DNA from: Sabellastarte sp. h YS-2021
Lineage: Eukaryota > Annelida > Polychaeta > Sabellida > Sabellidae
Direction: 5' to 3'
Assembly (NCBI GenBank): GCA_964017235.1
Contig: OZ024936.1
Span: forward strand, 31,952,040-32,016,039
DNA length: 64,000 nt
The position numbers and the translations under genes are program-made. Shown here piece by piece: positions 37,330 to 49,610 of the stretch. Below the pieces are notes generated by a model. The model saw only the letters and a list, made by a program, of their open reading frames with translations. It was not told the origin of the DNA and made no database searches. How positions within the stretch are numbered: the stretch's first letter is position 1; each line of letters starts with the position of its first letter.

Positions 37330-38195
37330 ACCTCTTGTGTATTGTCCACCCTTTCAAAAGAGGATTTGAAGAGCTACCGATGGGTGTCTGGTCTGAGCTT
37401 CTTGTCAAAGTTGGTGGAGCGAATAGTGGCTGCCCAAATTAGATCTCACATGGATTCTCATGATCTTGGAAACACTTTCCAGTCAGCCTATAAGGTGGGG
37501 CACGCAACAGAAACTGCCTTGTTGTGCATCAAAAATGAGATTCACTTATCTCTGTCCATGGGCATGCCTACAGCACTGGTGCTACTCGAACTGTCCGAAG
37601 CTTTTGATACTATCGATCATGACACACTCCCTTCCTGTTTGTCAGCTAGGTTTGGCTTTGCTGGATCTGCACTAAAATGGTTTAGATCCTACCTCCAGGA
37701 TCGTTTTTAGTCAGTCAAGATTGGTTCTAGTCTTTCAAATTTGTTCAAATTGAAGTTTGGAGTCCCCCAAGGTTCTGTCGTAGGTCCTCTTCTGTTTTCC
37801 CTCTATACAACACCTCTTGTCTCAGTCATCAGAAAATATGCTAAGTTCTTTCTTCGTATCAGGAGGTTTCTCTCTGTTGCTCTGGTCAGCAGTCATTGTC
37901 TTCTCTATTTCGCAGTTGTCACCCAGTAATGCTACCAGGCTCCAATATGTTCAAAATGTTCTTGCACGGTTTGTCACCAGTGCTTCTAAGTACACTCACA
38001 TCACATCCAGCCTTAGGACATTTCATTGGCTACCCATCAGACAATGAATTATCTTCAAAACCTTAGTTCTGGTGTATAAGTACCTCACCACTGGCCAGCC
38101 TAAGTATTTTGCACCATATCTCTCCTTGTACAAATCTGCCGTGAATAAAAGATGTTCCAACCCCAAAATTTTGTTCCTCCAGGTTCCTCATTATT
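37330..38195 (+). pseudogene. CR1-like LINE remnant, RT with central deletion
   Basis: Reads GLSFLSKLVERIVAAQIRSH, FQSAYKVGHATETALLCIKN, LLELSEAFDTIDHDTL, and after a stop [20 protein letters not shown]. It then jumps to the C-terminal domain, [20 protein letters not shown] and SLRTFHWLPIRQ. The segment with the FADD active site is missing, so about 100-150 residues have been deleted at about 37,830. The stop codon TAG at about 37,709 interrupts the RT. Confidence 0.8.
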
Positions 38196-38665
38196 GTGCT
38201 TGAGTTTTAGATTCTGTCAAATTTTAAGTTCTGTCATGACAAATATATTTTATTTCCCTGATTAGTTATATAAACATGATTTTAGGTTCTGTCACCGAAT
38301 TTTAAGTTCTGTCAAATTTTAGGTTCTGTCAAATTTTGAGTTCTGTCACGATATATATATATGTCGTGGCAGAACTTGGGGTTTGACAGAATTTGAAATT
38401 CTGTCGACAGAACTTGGAATTTTAAGTTCTGTCGACAGAACTTGGGATTCCGGGTTCTGTCGACGGGATTTGGAATTCTGTCGACAGAATTTTAAGTTCT
38501 GTCAGAATATCTTGACAGAACTTGAAATTCTAAGTTCTGTCGACAGAACTTAAGGTTCAATATTCTGTAAACAGGATTTTAAATTCTGTCAATAGAATTT
38601 AAAATTCTGTCAAAATACCTTGACAGAACTTAGGATTCTAAAATACTGTTGACATAACTTAAAAC
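38165..38665. repeat. Array of palindromic TTCTGTCGACAGAA and half-site repeats
   Basis: Within 500 bp there are four perfect TTCTGTCGACAGAA palindromes (about 38,396-38,540), a near copy (ttctgtcgacgggattt), and many single arms of the form a/ggttctgtca or tgacagaactt. An AT-rich palindrome, cacgatatatatatatgtcgtg, sits near 38,347-38,368. To its left the half-sites mostly point one way (ttctgtc); to its right both orientations alternate. No coding potential and no known family was recognised. Confidence 0.8.
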
Positions 38666-39253
38666 CATGATAAATATCCTATATTTTGTTAACTTCTTTT
38701 ACAGTGATTTAGTATTTTATATTTTAAAGGGGGCTCAGTACTTGTGCCAATTTAAAAGTAAAAGCAATGCATAAGACAGATATTAAATAGATCCTTTACT
38801 GGCATAGATCCTTTACTAGCATCCACTTTCATTTATAATAATACATTAACATGCAATAATTTCACTAAAAATTTCTATGATCACAGTGCTAAAGTCAGTG
38901 GTGACTGTAAACAAAATGTACATAATACAGGTGTTTGCTGGTTTTGTTTTTCAATATATGTCTCTTTATGTTTATTTACTGTTTCTTTACTGTAAGTGCA
39001 GTGCTAAACTCAGTGAATAATATATGTGTTTAATGTTGCATATCACCAATAAAGTTTGAAATACGTCTAAAAATGTCTAATGTCTTGATGATTTATGCCT
39101 TACGAACTGGATGGTGTGCCTTAGAATTAGTAGATATGGAGAATAAGCACTTGGACAACTGATTGATTGATATCTGGAAATAAAGGACCCAGCAAATTAG
39201 AAAATTTAATAAATCACTTAGATTTTTATAAGTTTTTGCCTAACAGACCAATG

Positions 39254-39496
39254 CACTAGCGGATCCAGAAGGGGGGGTTCACCCCCCCCCCCCCTCCCTG
39301 AAAAATAATGTAAAGGGGTTCAACCCAAAGTACAAAATTATTTCTTGAGAGTGGTGTTAAATTTACAGGAAATACACTATATTTTTTCCCGGGGAGGCAT
39401 GCCCCTCGACCCCCTTAGTTATGTTATGTCTGATGTGAACCCTCACCTGACTCTGATGTAAACCCCCACCTTACTTAAAGGCTGGATCCGCCCCTG
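39254..39496. mobile_element. Small non-autonomous hAT-like element
   Basis: The ends are cactagcggatccag and, in reverse, caggggcggatccag, close to the well-known CAGGGGCGGATCCAG ends of many animal hAT elements. The inside is G/C-run rich without a gene. I could not identify an 8-bp target duplication. Confidence 0.6.
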
Positions 39497-39929
39497 TAAT
39501 TCCATTGGCCTGGCAGGTTGGAGGGTGGGTCTTTCCAGTCTGTTTGGTAAGATATTACCTTACAGAAATTTAATTTACTCATTATATATTATACTTTGTT
39601 GCGTTAATATATCTTACCTAACAGACTAATGCCAGAATAGCTACCATAAGGATGGTGGGTAGCTTACTGGAGGGACCAACTGGAATTCTATGAGGAATTT
39701 ATTCAGAAAAACCCCTCATATTAGGTCCGGGTCTGACCAGTTAACTGGGTTTTATTGGACTGGACCAGGTACCTCTTCACCCATTTTCCCCAAAATGGGG
39801 AGAGAGGGGAGAAAGAGTCCAGTCCCTCGGAATTCTCAGATGAAAGACATGGGAAAATTGGCAGAACTTCTAACTCTAGTTGAACAAGGTGGAGAGGTTC
39901 TATATATAAATGATAACCGATAGAGTAAA

Positions 39930-42860
39930 TAGTTATTGGCGAATTTTGCTGAGCTGTTACTATTCAGCCCAGGCAACCTCCTTTAAGTACAATTGTCTGA
40001 AGGTGTTGAGGGAATTCCAGTAACTAGCCGAGAGGATCTGCTCTAGGGAGACTCCTCCTTCAAAGGCTTTGGAAGCAGCAAAGGCTCAAACATCATGAAC
40101 CTTCACCTGATGGACTTGCAGTGCCTCTTGGTCTGATATCTTGTAACACAAGATTTTTTTTTTCAAAAATCTCTGCGACAACCTCCCACGGGTAGATCTG
40201 TGCAACATTGTGAACATTTTCTATGGGAGGAACAGAAGACAAGTGATTTACAAAGAAGTATGTTTTATATATTTTATTTTTATCTTTCTCACTGCGGGGT
40301 TTACTCTTTTCTTTTCTGGAAAAAAAAACACAAAAAGTACATGAATTACGACATGAATGCAATTTACAATGTCTTTTCTGATCTATAAACTTATTAGTCT
40401 TAACTGAGTTTGCAGTTTCAAGAGTGTCCAAATAATTTTGCACTACTTTGAGAGTGTCAACATTGTCATTTGAACATGAAGTGCCAGTCTTAAATGTTTC
40501 AGAAACAAAAGAAACAACACTCTTAACTTTTGTATGAACACAACTGTTATGTACAATGTCATCACACTCCATGGTCTCAGACAGAGATGTATTCTTAACA
40601 ACGTCACTATATACACTGTCATGACAGTCCATAGCCTTAGTGGGAGATGTATCCTTAACACCACTATATACACTGTCGTAACGTTCCACAGTCTTAGAGG
40701 ATGTATGCTTGTCCACACCACTTACAACATTTTCTGAACAATGCATAGTCTTTCATGGAGATGTATCCAAAGTTAATTGTCATTTATTGGGCTTGTTCTT
40801 TCTCCTGAAGGAACCATGCCTTGCAGCAGATGAACCCCTACTCTTGCCGGGAGTAAAGTTGGACCTGTTCCCAAAACTATGCCAAGTGGGTACATCCTGT
40901 AATTGTTTCATTTCTTGGGTACATCTATTCCTGGATCCATCCTTGCAGCATGACCAATCAGTGCAGTAAGGTTGGAAGCTGTTGCCACCACATCCACCCC
41001 TGCCAGAACCAGAGCTCAATTCTGCTTCAGTCTAGACAATGTCTTCCTCTGCTTTTGCAATCATCTCCCCAGAGAAGAGAGCTGTATGATGAAGAGGGTG
41101 ATTTCTTAGGGCACACCATGTGTCTGATTTTACCCCTGATTGAGATATTCCAGATATGAGTCGCTATGGATCAGGGTAAGGTTAGCAGTGTGAACAAAAA
41201 TGGTGTCCACCATAGCTGCATGGATTGCCCCAAAACAAAAATGACATTTTGCTGGAAGGTGGATAGGTCAGATTGGCCATTGCTGATGGATTCTGAGAAT
41301 AAGGTCTTGATGAGGTCTTGCATATCATCATGTACCTGATTCACGCACCTATTAAAGGCTGCAGCTTGGTTGGTGATGACTGTGGCCCTTCTTCAAAGAC
41401 TTTTCCAACTTTCTCAAGGTTTCCTGCAAGAGAAACCTGGAGCACAATGAGATCCCACTGAGAGTCTTGGAGATTCTGGTGAAACAGTTGTAAAGGGGAA
41501 ACATTTCACCAGACCATTTGTTGGCAGATTTTCAAGGATGTGAAAATAAGTGATCTAGAGATGGGTGCATCACATACCATTTAACTTGAGATTTTGGAGT
41601 TCCTATCACCTGTTCTCGTGACATGGTCCTGAAGAAGGTGAAGATCCATTTGCTATATTTTGGAATAAAACCAGTCATCAGCAGGCATGCCTACCGACAC
41701 TTTGCCTATGAAGTGTGACCTGCTGCCTGTCCAAGGGTTTACCTGATGAGAAGAGCACACATACTAAAGTTCTGGGATGAATGTATGAATATATGACCTG
41801 ACCGCACAAACCGACTCCCTACAGCTCTTGTACTCACTGCAGATAGATTCCACCTCTGCTGGATCAGCTTCTGTACTGGAGGGAGCATCCAAAATGTCCT
41901 CGTAAGATACCGGTTCCTGGTCTGCAGGACTGTCCTCGCATAATGCCTCCAGATTTGAGTCCCGTTCTGGGTAAAGATCTATGACAGGAGAAATGTAGCC
42001 TTGATCACCAGTCTGTGGAGAAGGATCCCAATTGCTGGCTTGTGAGGGTGGAGCGGTAGTAGGCCCGGTAGTAACACTGGCAGAGAGCCCCAGTGTATGG
42101 GGCTTGAAAGATGCAGTTTGTGACATATGTTTAGGAGGTTGCAGGGTGTGAAACACCAGTGCAGTGGAACTGGCAACCTGAGTGGTAACTGGCGGAACTG
42201 GTTGCCAAACCGGCTGAGGGCAGCTAACCACACCGGTAGCACTTGCAGCACCGGAGCTAAATAAAGGTTCTCCGAGTTTGTCAGCCAAACTGGCTGAACT
42301 GTACAAAAGAACCAATTGAAGTACTTGGGGCTTTTGTGCACCCTGAAATGAAGAATCCCGGCCAACCAAAGCCGTTGAACTAGGATCCTGGAGAGGGTGA
42401 ACAGCCGAAGTGTCAAAATGAGATTTATGCTAACTAACCATAGTCAGCAAGGATTCCAGTTTGATGAAGCCAGAAGCAAAGAGTTTATTAAACCTCTTAA
42501 GAGCTTCAGAAGGGTTTTGTGTAGTGGAGGAGTGCGGGGTAGACATATTCATTTGCTCCACATGGTTGTCAGAATATGCTGGACCAAGAGTAGAAACTGA
42601 AGAAGTGTCCACAAGCTTATCTGTCTTCTCAGACTTTTCCGACTTGTCCTTTTTCTTTTTCTTTCTCTGCTTATATGAAAGAGCACTGAGCCTTCTGTTC
42701 AGAGGTTAATGCTGCACATGCAGGGCATGACTCTTCACCAGACACACATGGATCATTTTCGACTCCTTTTTCATGCAACTCGCACATTTTTGGTGTATAT
42801 CAAAGATGGCCATAATGTGACCACAAGAACCTTTCTTTTGTCCTGGCTTTGTTAATGCTG
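39930..42860 (-). pseudogene. DIRS-type gag-like ORF remnant
   Basis: The minus strand opens near 42,830 with GSCGHIMAIFDIHQKCASC, a Cys/His-rich motif typical of the N terminus of DIRS-like gag proteins. After a frame change it continues with DPCVSG, then CPACAALTSEQKAQCSF. A lysine-rich stretch and a Ser/Thr/Pro-rich region (42,369-41,764; ends in SICSEYKSCRESVCA) follow. Next come shifting frames with AAAFNRCVNQVHDDMQDLI and NGQSDLSTFQQNVIFVLGQS (about 41,370-41,210). The tail (40,746-40,093) has three imperfect repeats of a DSVYSxVVKNTSxxEtMeC unit. There are many stops. No RT or recombinase was found beside it, so the element is truncated. DIRS assignment is by motif memory and needs a profile search. 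Confidence 0.55.
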
Positions 42861-43639
42861 GTTTTATATCACACACAGATATTGCAACACTAGTTTATGT
42901 AGTCGAAAGTTAATTGTAAAGATATATATCCGAAAGAAAAGGCACACAAAGAAAACTGCATTTCATTTTACTGCACCAAACGAAAAAGAGGTCACTAGCC
43001 CCTCTCGAGTGAAGGGGAAGCTAGGCCCCCTAGCGAGTGGGGCAGACACCAATGCTGGTTCTGTTGGAAGCTTGCGCCGGGCCAATGGCAATAGTCTGTA
43101 TAATATATTAACGCAATAAAAATATAAAATTATCAATATGACAGAGACACATTTTGCAGACTTATAACTCGCAATAACATCGGACATCAAGTTTCCCCTG
43201 TGGCAAAACATTTTCTTTATCACCTTATAAATATTTTTACAACAAACAACTTTTACACAGAATGTCAAGTTTCTAATTGTAAGTAAAATGTTTCATATAT
43301 TGTCAAATTTTGTTAATTTTGTCATTTTTGCTTCTTTAAATTTCCGTTTGATTACCTTTTGCAAGTCAAATATGTCAGGTGAAAGTTGATAGGCAAACAA
43401 AATGTCTCTTGCTTTGATGCACAATATAGTTGCGATTTCATTCAAATTAATATGAATACTCAGAACATTAATAATCCATTGTTTTAAGTTATGCCACAGC
43501 ACCATAATTTCCACTCAAAAGTACGTTCACATGGATAATCTGTATCTGAGTTTGTAGTAGAACTCCGGGAACTATTGGAAAAGTGCAAGTTTGGGGAACA
43601 ATTGAAGATATGGAGAGAAATCGATTTGTTTGTGAAGTG

Positions 43640-44095
43640 GCTGATGTAGTTATACAGAAGACACACCTAAAAGAAATAACTTATCTGAGACTATCTGAGA
43701 CCGGAATGCGGCTGAAGAAATCCAACTGTACTTTCTTTTCTCCCTGGCTGATTTTTTTGTGGTCACATTATTGAGAAAGAAGCATTACACATATATAGAA
43801 ACAAAGTAGAGGCAATAGAGATGGAACCTACACCAAAGAATGTTACAGAACTTTGCCTTTACTTGGGATAACGTAATTTCTGTGTGAAGTTCCTGAGAAA
43901 CCTGTCTTCAGTCTTAGCACCACTTTATCAGCTATTGAAGACAGATGCCACGTGGATATGGGGAATGAACCAACAGAGGACATTTGGCAAAACAAAGAAA
44001 TGTTGCATTTTCACTAATTATAAATCACTTTTGGGGTTTTCTGGATCAAACACAACACCAGTTATGGCCTCATCTAAGTTACAGAGATGAGTACT
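43640..44095 (+). pseudogene. Ty3/gypsy retrotransposon pol fragment
   Basis: Reads LRLSETGMRLKKSNCTFFSP, then HIIEKEALHI in another frame, then EPTPKNVTELCLYLG, FLRNLSSVLAPLYQLLKTDA and WGMNQQRTFGKTKK. These are the RT thumb and the start of RNase H in gypsy-like pol. Stops and shifts (for instance near 43,770 and 43,870) make it non-functional, and no LTR was recognised. Confidence 0.65.
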
Positions 44096-45599
44096 ACTTA
44101 TGTTAAAGACTTACGTTCTAAGACTTATGTTCTTATGTTCTTACATTTTCAGTTAAAAGACTACTGTTCGCAGTGGTAAGACTCTTTGGTCTTGTGGCAA
44201 TACTTGTCATATTTTACCATTTTCATTTATTTTCCATTTCCATTTTTCCAGGAATGATACAAACAGGGCTACTTGTTTTAAATTAATTGAGTCTTATGGT
44301 TGATTGTTTACGTGGAACAACATCCTGACTATCCTGACTGTTCTTTGGTGTGAAATCATTCAGAATCCAATGTGGAAAACTGTAAAGTTTTAAACCATTG
44401 CTATATTTCTATTAGTTTCCTTTTTATTTTGCTTTATGTTTAAAATCCCCTTTAAAGACAGAGGGAAAAAATAACATATAATCCATCACCAATAGTTATA
44501 AATGTAAATAGTAACCATAACCCCCTTTAAAATATTACCCAAACCTAAAGGTTAAGGAGACTTCTTGTTTCCTTTATTTGTATGTATATATTTAATGTAA
44601 TCATAAATTATCTTCCCCATTTTCTACTTATTTTCATTGCCTCATTTTATGCCCTTTTAGTATTGTGTTTGATGATACAAAATACTACACCAAAAAGGTA
44701 TTTCACTACAGTGTTTATACTGTTCATTTCAGTGGCTTTGGTGATTTGGATCTAGATGTTGTTAGAGGTAATAAATAAGAAGAAAATAATGCAGTGTAAG
44801 TCTATGTACATTTGTATGCATCTTGTGACATTGAACACCTGATTTGCAACTGTGATTTTATTCCAGATTGCTTATTTTTTTTCGAAATGCATCTGATTGT
44901 TTTACAAATCTTTTACCGCCCAGAGTAAAAGAAAATGCTATCCCAATCAGGTGTCGCAAATTGGACTATGACAGATGTAAACAATGTTACATGAGAAGGT
45001 GACAAAAAACCACAGCCACAAATTTGGCATTGAATGTTGTAAGCCGTATACATGTGTATCTGAACCAGTAATAATATAAATATAAAGCATAATATACCAA
45101 AAAGAACTAGGGAAATATTTAGACATATAAACACATAAAACAAAGTAACCATTTGCAATTGTTTATTTACAACATATTTTGTTCAGCAACATAAACACTC
45201 AAACAAGAAATCAGTTTGAACAATACAAATACAGATTCAGACAAGAATAATCTAAATAAATGTGTCACGAAACATTCATTTTGCTATTTTGTTTATAATT
45301 AAGTGGAAATATTTCCAAGACAGGTTTTAACAATAAGTTGTTACATACATACTTTGGGGTATACTAATAATTTATAAGTAGGTAGACTTTTTGTAGAATT
45401 ATAGTTCGGTTGGCAGTTTTAAACCACAAAGTTTGATGGAGTATCACTTTTGTACAGCAAAACTTATGCAAATATTTTTTTTAATTTTATATATTTAATT
45501 ATCTAATAATTTTTGTTTACTTGGTATATCTTTACACAGATTTATAATCTGGCCATTTTTTCTGCTCAACCAATAATATATTTTTAAGACATAAGTGTG
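44096..45599. other. No gene seen; 3' flank of lysyl oxidase copy 2
   Basis: AT-rich. The part next to 45,600 is expected to contain the 3' UTR of the minus-strand gene. Confidence 0.35.
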
Positions 45600-48500
45600 T
45601 CATATCAGAATAAGTGTTAAGAGTATCACATTGCACTTACCAAGGACTTGTTCACACATCTTTCCACTGAAACCTTTGACACATTTACACTGATATGGTG
45701 CAGGATATTGACATTCCAAACACATAGGGCAGGTTAGACTGCCTCCATTTTCACAGACAATCTTTTCATTTGGGTCACAGTTAGCTGTATCATTGAAACA
45801 AACAACATTTTTCTGTTAGTTTTACAGTTGTGATCCTCTTTATTCATTGCAAATATAAGCCTGCGCCTTCACCAAAGAATCTGCGGGGTAATTGTCTGAT
45901 TTGTATTGGAAATTATCTTATTGAGTTTGGCTTTAGTTTTACTTATGGCATATGCAATGAGTTGCCTGATTCGTATTGGGTAATTATCTGCTTTGTGTTG
46001 GAAATTATCTTACTGAGTTTGGCTTTAGTTTTACTTATGACGTTCCTGATGGAATGACTTGCCTGATGAATTGCACTATGCCACATCTCTCCTATTATTC
46101 ATGAAGAAACTAAAATTTATCTCTGTACAAAACCTGCCCACCATAAGTTTATTGTATTCTGCTGATGGTTTCTGTCGTGCCCCCCCCCCCCCCCCCCCCC
46201 CCCAGCTTTAGAGTATGTATTCTGATGATCTGAGAAAAGTAAAGGGTATGGGTAGCTCAAAATAACAATATAAACCTATCTCATAAATTTAAGACTATAG
46301 CACAATTACATGATAGAGTGAACTCATAATGGCTGTCCCATAAATCAAAGATAAAGCTAACAGATAATTGCAGGATAAAAAATATCTCAAAACAGCACAG
46401 TAAATCTATCTCGCACTTAAATAATAATAAGGCTATCTCATAACTACATGATAAGCCTATCTCATAATGGCAAGAGAAAACTATCCCATAGTTACAAGAT
46501 ATACCAATCTCATAATTATGTGTTGGCTTGAATACCATTAGAGCGATTAACTACAGAAATGGAAGTCATATTCAATCACTGTAGCCTCAAGTATATATAG
46601 AGTGTAAATAATGATAACAGAATAATACTTTCCTCGAAGTTAAATATTTTAAATTTATTTCACCATGTCATGCATCATAGGTTCAACAGCCTAAACAAAT
46701 CAATTCATCTTAGGGTAAACAGACAAGTGGGAACAATTTTTGCATTTAAACCATCAGGTTTTCACCTGCTCATGGAAACATATGATGCATACTAAGAACC
46801 TGTGTTGACATAACCTCAGCTGTTGAAAGATCCCAACTGGCAAGCTGTCTTTATATTGTGCTGTTAACAGCCAATATTCCCAATCTTTGTACTACTGCTT
46901 ACCAATACACCTTTGATGCCAACTGTTGACACTGCGTATGCTGTAGCCTGGCTTGCACAGGCATTTAGACTCTGTACACTTAGAATGAGGAAATGAACAG
47001 TTCAAGTCTGTTTGACAATCTTCTCCAATGGCCACGCCACCTGGAAAATGTTTTCTAGAGTTAAAAATTTTAACTGATTCCATATGCAAACCAGAAACAC
47101 TCACCAGTGTGTTAATTTATTGTCTTATTTGTGAATGTAACTTGCTCAATGGATGAAAATTGTACAAGAATGTGAGAAAATTGATGATTAAATATTTCGG
47201 TCTACCTTGCTTTCAGCGCTTTATATAGGTCATATTTTAACAGGTAGCAGAGGGGACAGAGGAAAACAAAGTATGCTTGTTTGTCAAGATTCTGCACTGA
47301 AATTAGAAGGGCACAACAACTAGCATCTTTCCCACTTCATGTGGAGACAAGGATATGAGCCCACGACCTGAGAGATATGAGACAAAACTTGTGGCCCCTT
47401 AGAAAATTGAGTATGGTATACAGTTGGTGTTAGACCACACTATAAGTAGAACCTTTTAAGTAAGAAAAGACAAATTCACATTATTATTTGATTAATTTAA
47501 ATGCATAACTTTGCATAGAACACATTTAACGCCCGAGGAGTTAAGGGTTTAGCTCATTGAAAGGCATTAAAAGATAATTCATCACCACCTTACAAAGGTG
47601 TTTCAAGTGAGGTGTGCACACAGATTCTCACAAAGTCTAATGAAATTTCCTTTATGTAAAAATACATAAGATCATATTTGGGATATAATATTCTAAAATG
47701 AGATTCGTCAATTCAAATATGTGCACTTGTTACACATATAACATTGTGATTTGTATCTCTTCAGATATGTTCAATTTCCAAACATAATAATAAATACCTA
47801 GACCTGCTCCAAGTCTTTGTATTTCTCAATTCAGCAAATCTGACATACATGAAATCATTATGAACCCACTTGGTGAGTAAAAAAAGCTTCTGTCTAGAGA
47901 AATACAAATATCAGCCCCACATTCTGGTAAAAAAGTCATTCATTCCTCGTATAATACCTTAGACAAAAGGACTTGATGAAAGTCTAGTAAATACCCAGAG
48001 TACTGAATCTTTCTTTCTTAAAACTACGAACAGCAGCACCTCAAGTGACATGGATTTGAATTCACATGCCTTTCATATGAGATAAATTTCCACATTTTGT
48101 AAATAAAAAGAATCAACATTGAACAAGTGATTCAATGTTTTCAAAATCCAAAATATGGTACAGTGCAAACTATTGGGAGGAATGATATAGTAAGAACACA
48201 TACCCAATGTACAGAACAAGGGTTTTACTGAATTGCCACCAAACTCTAGATCACACGAGAGGATGTTGTTCTCATAATCAAGTTCAGGTACTCTAGATCC
48301 TGGGTTAACATGTGTCTGAAAAACAAACAAAAAACAAACGCTTCAGCTTTTTTGTGTATAATGTCTAAGTATAAATTTAAGCTCTCAGCAAAAAGTGAAC
48401 AATTGGCTGGGAGTGGCGGGAATAATCAAAGATTTTAGTGGCCCGAACAGGCCAAACAGAAATGGTTTTCAAAGACAATCTCATTCCATTATTGCTGGCA

Positions 48501-49488
48501 TATCAGACTTCGATGCACGATTGATTTTTTTTCAAAGGTTTCAAGCTGCTAAAACACATAGCACCTGAGCTTTTCCACTGCATTAAGTCCTCTGTATCAC
48601 TTCTACAATGTTGATTAATTTACCGTACAATATCACACAAATGTTAATGCTACTAATTAATCTACTGTAATATATAAGAAAGCATAAAGAAGTATTTGTA
48701 AAGTGCCGAATTGATATAGACATCCTTAAAGGGAATGAAGTCTAAAAAAGGGTAGTGAAACTGCTGTGTAAAACTCAGTGACACTACAGTGGGTTCTGAT
48801 GTATTGATTGAGTTTGTTCCATTCAGTAGGAGCAGCTACGACAAAACTGTACATCCCCAAGTGTTTGGTCTACTCTAGGAAACAGAATGGTGACTATTCC
48901 AGGTGGGGTAACTAGGTTTGATGGGAAACAAAAAAATATGCAGCTTATTTCAGATTGACTTGCCCTATACGTGAGAAGTATGCAATACTTAGTGCTTATA
49001 TTAGAGCACATACAAAGCCTTAAACCAGTCTACTGACAACCGTTATTGTACATATTTTAACAAAAACAGATGTGTATGAAACATATATTGCATCCCCATC
49101 TCGAGTACACATTATCACAGATTACAAGCAGACAGAACTTACCACAAGTGTATATTTTCCTGGTGCCACATCTGTCATATCTATCCACTGACAATCCGTC
49201 TTGGCTGAGTAGTAATCCCCACAACCAACAGATATACCTGAAACCGTAGTAGTAGTAGTAGCAGTGGTAGTAGTAGTAGTGGTAGTGGTGGTATTGGTAG
49301 TGGTAGTGGTACTAGTAGTGGTGGTAGTAGTAGTTTTGGTAGTGGTGGTAGTGGTAGTGGTAGTAGTAGTAGTGGTGGTGTTATTAGTAGTAGTAGCAGT
49401 AGTAATAGTAGTAGTAGTAGTAGTGGTAGTAGTGTTATTAGTAGTAGTAGCAGTAGTAATAGTAGTAGTGGTAGTAGTGGTGGTGGTG

Positions 49489-49526
<38 letters not shown>

Positions 49527-49578
49527 GGTAGTAGTAGTAGTGGTAGTAGTAGTAGTAGTAGTGGTAGTAGTAGTGGTG

Positions 49579-49610
<32 letters not shown>

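Noticed and set aside
46281-46538. Minus-strand frame with repeated YEIxLSC as a cysteine-rich peptide
   Set aside because: It results from a degenerate intronic minisatellite.
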